From assembly GCA_958510825.1 (NCBI GenBank), contig OY294044.1:106368893-106432892 (forward strand): DNA of 64,000 bases, given 5' to 3'. The translations under genes were made by a program, and so were the position numbers. How positions within the stretch are numbered: the stretch's first letter is position 1; each line of letters begins with the position of its first letter. Below are positions 10,044 to 20,940 of this stretch, in pieces. This DNA is from Brachypterus glaber. Its lineage: Eukaryota > Arthropoda > Insecta > Coleoptera > Kateretidae. The notes under the pieces are model-generated. The model made no database searches. It saw nothing but the letters and a program-made list of their open reading frames with translations, and was not told the DNA's origin.

Positions 10044-10088
10044 TTGGTACTGAAGGGGGCCAGCAGCCCGAAACTGTCAGTTTACCAA
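10044..10088 (+). ncRNA. Hammerhead ribozyme, family F, A9-to-G copy
   Basis: Stem I UUGGUA 10044-10049 with UACCAA 10083-10088. The core is CUGAAGG (10050-10056), so the conserved last A is G. Stem II GGGC/GCCC, GAAA 10070-10073, stem III, and U at the cleavage position (10082). Probably inactive because of A9G. Confidence 0.7.
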
Positions 10089-10275
10089 TATCACTCTGTA
10101 CGATGATTAGAAAATAGATTGATGGAATAATAAATTAATATTTTTATAATTTTGTTTAAAATTAAAAATTTATATCCTTACTTAGGTAAGTAGGTAGAAA
10201 TTACCAAATTTTCAGTCCCCTTAGACAAATACAAAACAGCAGTAGTGGGAACGTTTTTTTTAGTAATGAACTTTT

Positions 10276-10687
10276 TGGAAACTTTACGAGAAAGTCGGAA
10301 ATTTCATGAAAAATAACTAAAAATAAAAAAGTTGTTAGTGCTATTATTTAATTATTTATAGTTTTACCCAAAATTTATTTAATTTTTTACTTTACCTTTT
10401 CTGGTATTCCCAACTTTATTACATAATTCCAAAAAAGTAGAAAACTTCAAGAATTAAAAATCAAAGAGTTGTTAATTTTATAACATAAATTGGCCATTTT
10501 ACACCTTTTCCCATGACTAAAACTAAACTGTTTTAGTTTTTCGTCACGAAAAAGTTGTAAAACGAGTTAAAAACATAAAAGTTGCGATTTTACGAAAAAG
10601 TTGTATATTTTACAAAAAAGTTGTAATTTTTACTAATTAAAAATATAAAATTTGTCAATCAATAACCTTCTAGTTAAGTTATTTATA
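10276..10687. other. AT-rich tract with degenerate AAAAGTTGTAA motifs
   Basis: Repeated short phrases such as ACGAAAAAGTTGTAAAAC and TACAAAAAAGTTGTAATTT occur without a clear unit. Similar phrases recur near 22540-22620. No coding or structural feature. Confidence 0.4.
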
Positions 10688-11180
10688 TACAGGGTGATCC
10701 ATAACTGGCATGCCAAAATTTAAGAGGTGATTCTAGACCCAAAAGTATAAAAAAGTTCCTATAAAGGTTGGTCCGGAAATGAGCCCTAAGGGATCTAGGG
10801 CCCTTTAAAATTGTAATAAAAATAAGGTTTTTAATAATAACTCGGGTACCGTTTAAGCTAGAGCGGCGAGCTTTTGCATGTATACTAGTATTAATAAGGG
10901 CAATAAGTTTATGTTAATTTATTTTTTTAATTTTTCCAGAGGCGTGCCCAGACGGACAAAATATATGAGGCTTAAAACATTTTTGCCCCAAACTTTTCTA
11001 TGTGTATGTTTTTTGGATTTGTTGTAAAAAATATAGATTTCTAGAGTAAAAATACATATAAAATATCATATAGTGTAACACTGTAGGAGCAACCGTTATC
11101 AAAAAAAAATGCAATTAAGAGGAAGTAACATTTTGTGCCACCAAAAACGTTACTTTTTAAAAAGCTATTACTCCTTTAAT

Positions 11181-12404
11181 AGCAGTGGCTGAGATCTTAC
11201 CTTACAAACCGATCACAGCAAGTACAGATTTTTTCTGAATTCATTAAATATTTATCTGATATTAAGGGTTTTACGGTAGGAGTCCCTCAAGGAAGTATAT
11301 TGGGGCCACTACTTTTTGTCATTTTAAATGACCTATATGTGACCCTGCAGGACGGAGACCAGACTCTGGTGAGTTTTGCTGCTGACTCCAACATCTTGTC
11401 AAGTCAGATACACAAAATATTATTTCAAAAACAGAAACTCTTTTTACCATTGTTAAAAACTGGTTGAAACAAAATAAATTACTTTTAAATGAAGATAAAA
11501 CTAACTTTATGTGTTTTAAATTAAAAAATCAACCCAGATCAAAAATGGTATTAAATGATAAAGAGAGGGAGTTATCACAAAGCCTAAAGTTTCTGGGTCT
11601 CCATATTGACGCAACCCTAAGTTGGGGTACACATGTGGGTCATTTATTAATCAAATTAAACAGAGTTTCCTACTCACTCCTTGTGCTGAGGAATTATTTA
11701 GACATTAACACTCTTAAAGTGGTATATTTCTCAAATTTTGAAAGTTTATTAAGGTATGGTATTATTTTCTGGGGAAAGTGCTCAGACATTGAATCTATTT
11801 TAGTATCACAGAAAAGAGCGTTAAGAAATATTTTTAAATTAAACTTTAGAGAAACCTGCAGAGGTAAATTTAAGTCAAACAATATCCTTACTGTTATATG
11901 TATATGAGTCAGTTATGTTCTTAATTAAAAATAAAAATTTATTTGAATCAGTTAAAAGCAACTCTACCAGAATACTGGACTATAATATACCAAAGCACAG
12001 ATTAACAATTTATGAAAGGGGTTCCTTTTATTCATCAATACAATTTTTTAATAAATTACCCTCTGATTTAAAGAAAATAAAACATAACCAACGAATATTT
12101 AAAAAACAACTTTTTAAGTATGTATGCAGCGTCGAGCCATACACATTAAATGAGTTTTTTACATACTAAGTTAAAAATGATAGTTGACCTCATTTGCGGT
12201 CTTTGAAGCTAGTGAGACGCCATTCTCTAAGTGCTACCTTTTGAAATGATCTCTACTACTGCTTTCAGATTATTTTAAAATATGACTACATTTCTCTAAA
12301 TGTTCTTTTAAATGTGCTGTTGTATATTGTATCAATGTCATGTTGTAACTGGATATTTCTTGGAAATTAAATTATTTATTTATTATTTATTTATTTATTT
12401 ATTT
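11181..12404 (+). mobile_element. 5'-truncated jockey-like non-LTR retrotransposon
   Basis: The insertion carries the C-terminal part of a LINE reverse transcriptase ORF followed by a (TTTA)n tail (about 12370-12404). Both boundaries are defined by comparison with the unbroken repeat at 5604-6335. No long target duplication is evident. Confidence 0.8.
11270..12169 (+). pseudogene. LINE reverse transcriptase, C-terminal part (decayed)
   Basis: Conceptual translation begins at the RT motif GVPQGSILGPLLFVILND (from about 11290). The catalytic box that should read FADD reads FAAD (11375-11390), losing one of the two metal-binding aspartates. Frameshifts near 11410 and 11908 break the frame. After them come LNEDKTNFMCF, FLGLHIDATLSW, the YGIIFWG and QKRALRNIF blocks, TCRGKFKSNNILTV, and a final tract ending PYTLNEFFTY. 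The block order matches the ORF at 40001-40930, so the two are the same clade. Jockey-group assignment is by general motif resemblance. Dead copy. Confidence 0.8.
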
Positions 12405-12643
12405 ATTAAATTTAGGTGTTTTGGTGTATAATACTTTTTTTCTCAGTTTTAAATGAAGAATCACCCTGCAGCATTAAAATTTTATTGGTGCTTTTTTTTG
12501 TTCCCCATTCAATACGTCATCTTCGAAGGGCCGTAGCTCCCTTAAGGCTCATTTCCGGACCAACCTTTATAGAAACTTTTTTTCATATTTTTGGATGTAG
12601 AATCACCTCTTAAATTTCGGTACGCGAGTTCTGGAACAGGCTG

Positions 12644-12886
12644 TATATTTTTTAAATCCCAACTTTTATATTTTATCTATGAAATTTACAACTTTTTCGA
12701 TTTGAAGATAGGTGGGCGGAGACTCCCCCCTATCCCCTATTTCATCCGTTGTGCGGGCCTGATTCGAGCTGTTGAACAGTTTCCTTACGATTATATTAAT
12801 GTAAAAAAATTGAATTAATTTAGATAGATACATTTAAAGTGTAGAATTTTTAAATAATAGATTTTTTAGGTAGGCGCTTGGTAGGT
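12644..12886. other. Spacer, no feature recognised
   Basis: AT-rich, with a short C-rich tract (CTCCCCCCTATCCCC, near 12724). No convincing gene. Confidence 0.4.
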
Positions 12887-13127
12887 AAGGGAACGTTCAA
12901 GTATTACTTAACGCAATTTGTACCAAAATTCATAAACTTCATACCCCGTTTCTCGCGTTATTAAAGGCTGTAGAGATTTCATGTTTTGGCTACCCCCCAA
13001 ATAGAGGGTGTGTTAGGAGGGGTAGCCAAAATATAAAATCTCTACAGCATTTAATAACTCGGGAACTGGGGTATGAAGTGCATGAATTTTGGTACAATTT
13101 GCGTTTCGTAATACTTCAACGTTTCCT
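12887..13127. mobile_element. AAGGGAACGTTCAAGTATTAC palindromic MITE
   Basis: About 241 bp, almost wholly palindromic: AGGGAACGTTCAAGTATTAC at the left is mirrored by GTAATACTTCAACGTTTCCT at the right, with GTAGAGATTT and GGTAGCC blocks mirrored inside. The same TIR ends elements at 25043-25119, 28665-28808 and 59724-60183. Superfamily uncertain. Confidence 0.75.
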
Positions 13128-13497
13128 AATTGTTTTTATTTTTGTTTTTTTTTATGCTAGCATATGCTATAATGTGATTAAATAAATGTTTTTTTTTAAT
13201 TTAATTAAAAAACCTAAATAGAGCAATACCTAATTTAAACAAAACATATTATAGGAAAAAAATATCATACATGTGTATGAAATAGACCGTGTCTATTTAA
13301 CTTAACGTTATTTTAAATTATAATAATTACGTATTGGTACAGAAGCCGTCATAAAATAGAAAACACGTTTTAAAAGTCAATGGTTTTTTTACTATTTGGG
13401 TTTTATGAGTACTAATCAAGAAGCTAGACTTCCTTTGTGCTAATTGAAAAAATCAGCTGACAGCAAACAGTATATTATTTTACTAAGAGGAAAATTG

Positions 13498-13570
13498 AAG
13501 CTTTTTTTTTACTATTCTGTAGAATTTACGGACGACGCGAAGCGGAGTCCGGAAACTACAGACAAGTAAA
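13498..13570. repeat. Hairpin repeat with GACGACGCGAAGCGGAGTCC
   Basis: CTGTAGAATTTACGGAC and its mirror GTCCGGAAACTACAG enclose a GC-rich loop. An inverted copy lies at 32616-32692. The flanking TTTTACTAAGAGGAAAA resembles 34450-34475, suggesting a wider repeat later split by the palindrome at 32729-34434. Confidence 0.6.
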
Positions 13571-13828
13571 AATAGATAATTTCACGTTCTGAGCCTCAAA
13601 AATAGAAACTAAAAATATGCGAATTAAAATTTTAATACTCTTTATTTCACAAGTGACTAGTCGTTATTCATATATGATATTAAGATATGTATCACTTTGA
13701 GAAAAAAATATCAACACTTGATAAAGTACTGCACAATTTCCTGTGTTTTAATTTGAAAACGTTAAGAAACCAAATTCCAGTGTGGGTTACCACTTATTAT
13801 CTATACTCTACGCAGTCATAAAGCCAGA

Positions 13829-13961
13829 ATAGTATATTCTATAACTAGTATGGAATAGACAATATTCCGCTCGAGCGGAAAGTTTGTCATACGAGCCGGC
13901 AGGCGAGTATGACGTTCCCGCGAGCGCGGAATGACTATTCCATACGTGTTGTAGACTATAC
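13829..13961. repeat. Palindromic MITE with GC-rich centre
   Basis: GTATGGAATAGACAATATTC is mirrored by GAATGACTATTCCATACG. A nested hairpin GTCATACGAGCC...GGCGAGTATGAC occupies the centre. The GAGC/GCGAG-rich loop resembles those at 31321-31432 and 54479-54605. Confidence 0.6.
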
Positions 13962-14210
13962 TTTTTCTTCGACTGAAAATATGAAACACTGTATGGCTTT
14001 AAACTGGACAAGGTTAAAAACAATGTTTTATGTGACTCGACATTGCAAATGAAACAAAACACATATTTTTTAATAAAGCAATTAATGTTATTTAATAATT
14101 TTATCAAATCAGTACTTAAAAAGGATTTTTATTTAATTTTAGCCCATATTTACAAATTATAATACAAAAATTGAAGGTTATGTTATTTTTTATCATAATA
14201 TGATAAAAGC

Positions 14211-14343
14211 ATATCCACAGGCTTGCATAACAAGCATAGTACATAAGAATGCCAGGCCGTGATTGGCTTGATGTCTCGTCATGTATCCTGTAATCACGGT
14301 ATCGCATTCTTATGTACTATGCTTGTTATGCGAGGATGTGGAC
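14211..14343. repeat. Palindromic MITE (GCATAACAAGCATAGTACAT)
   Basis: Near-perfect arms: TCCACAGGCTTGCATAACAA on the left, TTGTTATGCGAGGATGTGGA on the right, around a CGTGATTGGCTTGATG-type centre. Part of the same repeat recurs at 58938-59050. Confidence 0.7.
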
Positions 14344-14479
14344 ATGTCTTAACTTAATCTTCAAAATACATCATAAGTTTGGCATAAGAAAAATTGCGTA
14401 AAAATACTCTACAAATAAAGTTTACATGGACATTAAAATACACTGCCCAGTAAAAGAGCTTTCCCATTTTTCACCTCCG

Positions 14480-15130
14480 CCCGTAAAATGGATTTTTTAT
14501 TATTAGATTCACTTTCAGCAACCATAAAAACCTTAATATACCAATTTTCACGAAAACTACCCTCTGCCCCTTTAAGGGTAAAGTTAGAATTTTTTTATAA
14601 TCAGATTCACTTTCAACAACCTCAAAAACCCCAATATAACAATTTTCACGAAAACTACCCCCCACTCCTCATGGGGAGGATTTAGAAAAAAATTATTATC
14701 AGATTCACTTTCAGCAACCTCACAAACCCCAATACACCAGTTTTCACGAAAACTACCCCCACCCCTCAGGGGGTGAAATTAGAAAAAAAGTATTATCAGA
14801 TTCATATTCGTCGACCCCAAAAACCCCTATATACCATGAAGAAAATATTAATAATATTGAAAAATATTTACCCCCCATCCCCTCGGGGGTGGAATTAGAA
14901 AAGTTTTTTTTATCAGATTCAATTTCAACAAGTTTAAAAACCCATATATAGCAATTTTCAAATTTTTCTAAAAAAATTTATTTTCCCCATTTGCACCCCT
15001 TGCCGCACCCCAATCCCGAGCGAGAACTTTTGGTAACATACCTGTATGCCAAATTTCAAGTCTAGCTTAAAGTTATCGTTCCCACAAGATTTCCCGGACA
15101 GACCGATCGACCGACCGAGCGACAATTTTT
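14480..15130 (+). repeat. Tandem repeat of about 97-115 bp, five units
   Basis: CAGATTCACTTTCAGCAACC-like phrases start at about 14504, 14603, 14699, 14796 and 14912. Each is followed by CAATTTTCACGAAAACTACC and a C-rich GGGGTGAAATTAGAA-type segment. The array ends in CATACCTGTATGCCAAATTT and a run of GACCGACCGA tetramers. The layout is a common type of degenerate arthropod interspersed repeat. ORFs through it are not genes. Confidence 0.65.
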
Positions 15131-15424
15131 TTTTGCTCGAAATTGATTTATATAGACATAAAACGTCATAAAACGCAAAAATACATAAAAAAAATGTTTG
15201 AACATTTTTGCATGAATACAAGGCTTTCCGAAATTTTGAAAATTTTTAAAATGGGAAAGCAAAATAGGAGTTCCGTTTTTTAGCTCTAATTCGTGCTCAG
15301 TGATCAAATTTTTATTTTAATATTAGTTTTATATTCTTTTAAGCTTAAGTAAGTAAAAACAAGGTAATTTAAAAAGTTTCGTTTTTATCGAAAGAAGATT
15401 AATCTTAATTTTGTGGGTGGACAT

Positions 15425-15587
15425 TAGGGTGCTTTTTTTTTCGACTATTTTTTTTTCGATGCCTTGGTCCACTACTTAATAATAATATTAAGGGCTGAAA
15501 TTTTGAGGGAATTGTTTTTAAGGTACTTCCAACAAAATTTCGTGATGGGACCGAAAAAAAAATAGTCGAAAAAAAAAGCACTCTAGT
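15425..15587. repeat. Hairpin with T/A-rich arms
   Basis: TAGGGTGCTTTTTTTTTCGA is mirrored by TCGAAAAAAAAAGCACTCTA, about 120 bp apart. Noncoding. Confidence 0.5.
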
Positions 15588-15599
15588 GGACATAAATAA

Positions 15600-16680
15600 A
15601 ACTCACCCGGTATAATACTAACTGCGAGCCGTATACTCTATGGAAAACGAAGCACTACATATCTTCACGGCTTATTTAACCATTATATGAAAGTAAAAGT
15701 GGATTATGGCATTCTGTCGTTTATTATCAATTTGCCACAACGGAATATCTCCAAAAACACATAAACATTATGTTTAAAACATACGAAATTTATGTTAATC
15801 CGTCCAAATCAGGTAATTTGTGGATGATTAACACCGAATATCTCTTAAGCTTATAATCATAAATAAACTTTTATTTAGTATTGTAAAATTCCTCTGTGGT
15901 ATTACGAATAAAAACTAGATGAAACGTTGCAAGCACCCTGTCAAAACATCGGCACTATTGTACACTAGAGCCATCTAGTTTGCAAATTTCAAACTAGGTG
16001 TTTTGTTTGATTTTAAATTCTGTAACTTTAAAACATTATATTCTAGCAAAAAACTGTATATAACATTTTTTATAGGGCTTTTATTTAAAATATAATTGCC
16101 TTAATTATAAACAAAAAACGCTAAAAATAGGAGTTTTACCCTATTTTTACCCCCTTACCCCCCATCGTTTACCCCCAAAATCTAATCAGCTCTTCGGAAT
16201 ACGATAAGAAACAATATACAAAAAACCGCAAGTCGATATCTCATGTAGAAATGGAGTTAGAGAGTTTACACCCAGACAGGCAGAGACAGACGGACGCAAA
16301 AATTTTTTTTACTGATTTCGACTCAGAATGGTCTAAAACATCGAGAAATGTGAAAAAAACGTGGTCAAAGATTTTGACTTTTCGGCGAAGATTTCAATAC
16401 ATCGGCACTCTTAGTAGCACTAAGTGCCGATGTAATATTTAAGATTTCAGGTTTTAATAAAACCTTCATCATAATCACACGGTGTTTTTTTGCAAGATTT
16501 AACTTTTTGTTTCCGACCCCTAATTTTTTTTCATAAATTGATTAAACACACCATAAGAAGCAATTTAGGCAAATATAAAAAAAATCGACCGGATCGATTG
16601 TTTTTTTTTACGTTTTTTTCTAATTTATTGTACTATGTTCATAGGACGTGCCTGTAGAGCAGTAAATAGAAATATACATA
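15600..16680. other. Unassigned AT-rich region with two minor repeats
   Basis: Contains ACATATCTTCACGGCTT (15656, shared with 19863), a degenerate CCCCTTACCCCCCA repeat ending in GACAGACGGACG (16130-16300), and a 12-bp hairpin TACATCGGCACT...AGTGCCGATGTA (16398-16435). No gene recognised. Confidence 0.4.
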
Positions 16681-16682
16681 TA

Positions 16683-16975
16683 TAATTAATAAACAAATAT
16701 CGGGACTAGGACTTTAAATAAAAACACTAAGTTTTATGCACTAGCGACGTTCCGTCTTTAATCAAGACTTTATCAAGCTTCAGTTAATTAGAAATATGTC
16801 TACGTGTACGGTTCTATAGTTTTGTTTATTGTTCGTAATTGTTTATTTAAATAATATTTATGTTAAATGTAGTGTTTTAAGTATGCTAAGCTTGATAAAG
16901 TCTTGATTAAAGACGAAACGTCGCTAGTGCATAAAACTTAGTGTTTTTATTTAAAGTCCTAGTCCCGAAAATTAT
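16683..16975 (+). mobile_element. Short palindromic PLE-derived element (PLE-G1)
   Basis: About 290 bp. The left arm ATCGGGACTAGGACTTTAAA ... GACTTTATCAAGCTT is mirrored by AAGCTTGATAAAGTC ... TTTAAAGTCCTAGTCCCGA. The arms are the same family as the outer arms of 32729-34434, which encode a PLE endonuclease terminus, so this is a nonautonomous or deleted relative. Each arm carries a hammerhead-like motif. The left one has GACGTTCCGTC, a change in the GAAA box. Confidence 0.75.
16883..16932 (+). ncRNA. Hammerhead-like motif, PLE-G1, U3/A8 core
   Basis: Stem I is AGC (16889-16891) with GCU (16923-16925), then an internal loop, then AUGC (16883-16886) with GCAU (16929-16932). The core is UUGAUAA (16892-16898) instead of CUGAUGA, then one extra A, stem II GUCUU/AAGAC with a short loop, GAAA (16915-16918), ACGU and C16922. 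C3 and G8 are both changed, to U and A, which would keep a Watson-Crick pair at that tertiary contact. Confidence 0.45.
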
Positions 16976-17316
16976 TAATTATAGTCACTACATTACAAAA
17001 AGCCGTATCTCCAACGCCAAAGGTCGTAAATTTTTTTTTCTAATGAATTATAATATAAAACAATAATTATTGTTTTAGGGTGAAGTCGAGCGAAATTTCA
17101 ATTTTTTTTTTGGATTTTTGGTTTTGAAATGTCATGAAATGTCGAGAAAATATCGGTCTGTCTGTTTTCTGTCTTTAAACCTTGAAACTTTTAAACTAAA
17201 TGTAAAATTGTTTCAATTTTAGATAATAAATATTTTTAGAATATTTTAGATTTCTTTATGAAAAAGTAGTTAGAGATTTATATTAGAATAAAGAAAATGT
17301 TAAAATAAATATTATA

Positions 17317-18449
17317 CACGGTGTATTTGAAATAGCGTCGGAAATTTTAACAGATGATTCTACATCATAAAATATGACAAAAAGTTGGGAGCTACGCCCC
17401 TTTGAAAGAGGCTAAAAAAATCGGTTTTTATTCAATAACTTAGGATCCCTTTGAGATATATTAACGAGGTTTTGCACGTGAATTAATCCTAATAAGGCCC
17501 ATCTTTTTATGTCATTTTCACGTACTTATTTAAACCAGGGGTGTGCGAAACGGGGGGGCCTTATCAGTTTTTTGTCCCAAACTTTTTTCTGTGTAACTTT
17601 TTTGCAATTTTATTTATGAAATATGATTCCTTAGGTCAAAATACATAAAAAAGGTACTCTTGTTGTAATACTGTAGGATTAACCGTTTTCGAGAAAAATT
17701 CATTTGAAGGTGAAATTTCACGGTTCGAGGATGAAAAATTAAATACTAAAATGTCGAAAACCAAAATTTTAATGATGCAATGTTATTCTACATCAAAAAC
17801 TAAGAAAAAAAGTTTCCATACATGTAGGTCGAAAAAACGATTTTAAAGCTACCATGGCCCTTTAAAAATGGTGCATATTTAGGAGACCATAGCTCCATAA
17901 GGATTGATTTTTGAAAGTACCTGTATATGAGGTTTTTTTCTTAGTTTTTAATGTACATTCGCCCTGCATCATTAAAATTTTGGTTTTCAACATTTTAGTA
18001 TTTAATTTTTCGTCCTCGAATCGTGAAATTTTACCTTCAAATGAATTTTTCTCGAAAACGGTTAATCCTACAGTATTACAACAAGAGTACCTTTTTTATG
18101 TATTTTGACCTGAGGAATCATATTTCAAAAATAAAATTGCAAAAAAGTTACACAGAAAAAAGTTTGGGACGAAAAACTGATAAGCCCCCACCCCCGTTTC
18201 GCACACCCCTGGTTGAAATAAGTACATGAAAATAACACACAAAAACGGGCCTTGGTAGAATTAGTTGACGTGCAAAACCTTGTTGATATATCTCAAAGGG
18301 TTCCTGAGTTATTGCCACTTAGCCACTTTCAAAGGGGCGTAGCTCCCTTATGACGCATTTTTATACATATGTTTATAGGAACTTTTTGTCATATTTTATG
18401 ATGTAGAATCATTTGTTTAAATTTCCGACGCTATTTCAAATACACCGTG
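17317..18449. mobile_element. TA-flanked CACGGTGTATTTGAAATAG element, family II copy 1
   Basis: A 1133-bp foldback flanked by TA. The ends CACGGTGTATTTGAAATAGC and GCTATTTCAAATACACCGTG are perfect inverses. The mirror relation continues through GTGTGCGAAACGGGGG and CGAGGATGAAAAATTAAATA to a centre near 17880. Other members: 38588-39766, 52501-53445 (half), 45242-45629 and 56212-56600 (diverged). ORFs inside (for example 17911-18229) are repeated with the element and are not proteins of known type. Confidence 0.8.
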
Positions 18450-18548
18450 TATTAAGACGAAGTATTGTAAGAATATTTGTATGAAAAAATAAAGGATATT
18501 TAAAAAAAAAAATAAACGATTTAGGACCTTTGTATTTTGCGTGACCTT

Positions 18549-19073
18549 ATAGTATATTAAAGTACTAGTTTCATAACATACGTTCTTAGAGCACGAGAAC
18601 AAGTTTAGAAAACGAGCCGCTTGCGGCGAGTTTTCTAAAGTACTAGTGCTCTAAAAACGTGTTATGAAACGAGTGCTTTATACAATTTTTTCTGTTTTTG
18701 CTCTAAAATTTAAAAAACTTACATTTAAATTGATGAATGATTTAGGGATTTTTGTTTTGGGTTGGCATTACAGTTTACACTTTGTTTAAAATTCTAATAA
18801 CAAATGATATTTTGATATATTTTACAGTCATCTCTTATTTTTTCACTGCAATTAACCAGTCCACAATTTTAACACGGTAAAAAATAACCCAAAAACAAAA
18901 TTTTGTAAAAAATTTAACTTTAAATTGACATTGGCATTTGCACGCAAAACGTCAAGAGATAGGCTTTTGTATGTTGCCAACCCAACAGAAAAAAAAGTAG
19001 AGACCTCTTATGGGCCTATGAGAACACGCAAAATGCGTGTGATTATAAGTTTATAAGAGTCGCAAAATAGAAA
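18549..19073 (-). mobile_element. TGCGACTCTTATAAGC MITE, copy 2
   Basis: Inverted copy of the element at 5055-5579, from TAGTATATTAAAGTACTAGT to CTTATAAGAGTCGCAAAATA. Confidence 0.75.
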
Positions 19074-20190
19074 AAATATGGTTAACATTGCGGTGCGGCA
19101 AGGAAGGCAAGGATGCAAAAAATAATATTATTATTGATCGTAGGGTAAAAATTCTTGCACGTGTAAAATTTGTTTGCACATGTTTAAATAAATATGGAGT
19201 TGGGTTCTGCTTTATTTTTAATCAGAAATACGTGAACCTGTGAAAAAAACAATAATTTTTGTCAGAAAAATAAATTATACTAAATGCATTTGTTCTATGT
19301 GAGAAAGTTAGGACAAAATGATCTAAAAAGTCCAATCAAATTACTAAAGTCCTGACTTTTTCGTCTAGTAAAGACTAATTAAGACAATTTTATTTAGAAA
19401 ACATTGAAAATTTTCAACATAGCACAAACATCTTAGGCTAATTTTCAGGATTTGGGTGTTAGATAGGAATTTCTTTTTAGTAGGCACATGGGGCCAATAT
19501 AATGGTGTGCTTATCTCAAAATTTGTTTCGTGATAAAATAAGCAACTTTTTATTTTGAAATGTCTGTTTGTCCTTCTGTCTGATGTCACGATTTTTGTGA
19601 ACACGATAACTCAAGAACGAATAATCCGATCGACTTGAAATTTTCAGAAAAAATCAAGTTCTACGAGGGGAAGATCCCCATTGTTTTTGAAAGTAATCCC
19701 CCAAAAAAAACAAAAAAGTTATGGGGTGTTAAACTTTAGAAAAAAAATCAATAATTTTTCGTTTTTCAATTTTTTTTATTATTTTTTTTTAAGTATTTGG
19801 GAAATGCAATATACCATTTACTGTGAATAATTTAGTATAGTTCAAAATGGAATGCGTAGCATTACATATCTTCACGGCTTGTTTTATTCTTGGGAGCAGC
19901 TTATTATTTAAAGTACATGATGTCACTGTCTGTACCACTGGTACACTGTACCAGTTATATAAAGATAATTATTTATTTTCCTTATAATAACCATTAGACA
20001 GTATCCTGTATATTGAATATTCAATCAATAATAAACATAAAACTACTTTGTTTTTATTGGTGATCATCTTCTGACCTTTTGCAGACAATCTCACGACCTA
20101 AAGATGCCTTGCCATTTAAAAATGTACAATGCTAAAATTAACTACTAAAATTAATTACACTGTTAATAAAATACTGAATTTTTAGTATGT
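19074..20190. other. AT-rich region with degenerate interspersed repeats
   Basis: Includes a GTCTGTTTGTCCTTCTGTCT...CACGATAACTCAAGAACGAA segment near 19563-19615, a common arthropod repeat style. No gene recognised. Confidence 0.4.
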
Positions 20191-20191
20191 A

Positions 20192-20701
20192 CAGTGTGGT
20201 CCAAAAGTTACCCCCCTTCTCTTAACTTTTGAAAAAATGGAGATATCGACTTTAAATTTGGATTACGTTAATAAGACTAAACTATCTTTTTGGATACATT
20301 TCATATATTTTTAACTTTTAAGATACATATGGGCAGGGGCATAGGGGAGAATTTTTTTAAACGGAAAGGAGGGTCTTGTGTGATACATCGCTTTAAAGCT
20401 CATAAAATTCTCTATTTGACAATGTTAGTTTTTAGGGATTTTTTTTTATGGTTTAAAAATGGGTTAAAAATGAGAATTTTCGTTAAAATTTGTTCAAAAA
20501 ATCAAATAATTTTTGAAACATTTTTAAATTTATAATGTAGAAACATTAATAATTTACATTTCTACATTATAATTATTATACTTTTAAACTAACGTTAAAT
20601 GATATAAATAAAAATCACAAAAAATCTTGTCATTATGCCAAATTATAATTTGTCTTATTTTCGTTCAAAAGTTAAGAGGTAGTGACTTTTAGACCACACT
20701 A
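20192..20701. mobile_element. Tc1/mariner-like MITE (CAGTGTGGTCCAAAAGT)
   Basis: A 510-bp element flanked by TA (20190-20191, 20702-20703). The TIR CAGTGTGGTCCAAAAGT is mirrored as ACTTTTAGACCACACTA, and CTTAACTTTTGAA continues the mirror inward. An 81-codon ORF inside (20290-20535) shows no transposase motif. Confidence 0.7.
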
Positions 20702-20940
20702 TATCTATGCATGTCTGTTTGTTCTCATCTAGAGCCTAAACTACTTGGCTTATTTTAACGATCGAGGTGTCAAAAGATTCATCTTGATCACGCGAGTGAC
20801 ATAGTCTATATAAAACTCCATGTTTCGATAATAATGATAGCTGTTATCAGGAATTTAACAGAAAATCAAAGTAATCTATAGATTTTTATTATGAATTCAG
20901 TCTCATAGGATCCGTATTATTTTATTTTCTTTATCAGACA

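Larger units (their letters stand above)
9743..10275. mobile_element. Hammerhead-bearing palindromic retroelement, copy F1
   Basis: A palindrome of about 530 bp whose inner part (9837-10183) is the same family as 49313-50011: GTAAGGACAGAAATT end, ATTCCATCAATCTATTTTC, and a hammerhead unit in each arm. The arms extend beyond the family sequence through GTAAGTAGGTAG and TTTGTATTTGTCTAA into part of a 70-bp satellite unit. Unlike 49313-50011, no direct target duplication is visible, because the flanks are themselves mirrored. The central about 70 bp is GTGCACGCTGATTAAG-type spacer. Confidence 0.75.
10690..12643 (+). mobile_element. TA-flanked CAGGGTG element, family I copy 2 (split by a LINE)
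   Basis: Starts CAGGGTGATCCATAACTGGC and ends GGAACAGGCTG, both ends next to TA. The sequence is collinear with 5604-6335 up to CTCCTTTAAT (11180) and resumes at ATTAAATTTAGGTG (12405). The 1224 bp in between are a truncated LINE, so this element was in place before the LINE arrived. Confidence 0.8.

Noticed and set aside
17911..18229. Pairs of 60-70-codon ORFs recurring at 17911, 38833, 39215, 53133
   Set aside because: They recur because the family II element recurs, occur on both mirror arms, and show no conserved domain.
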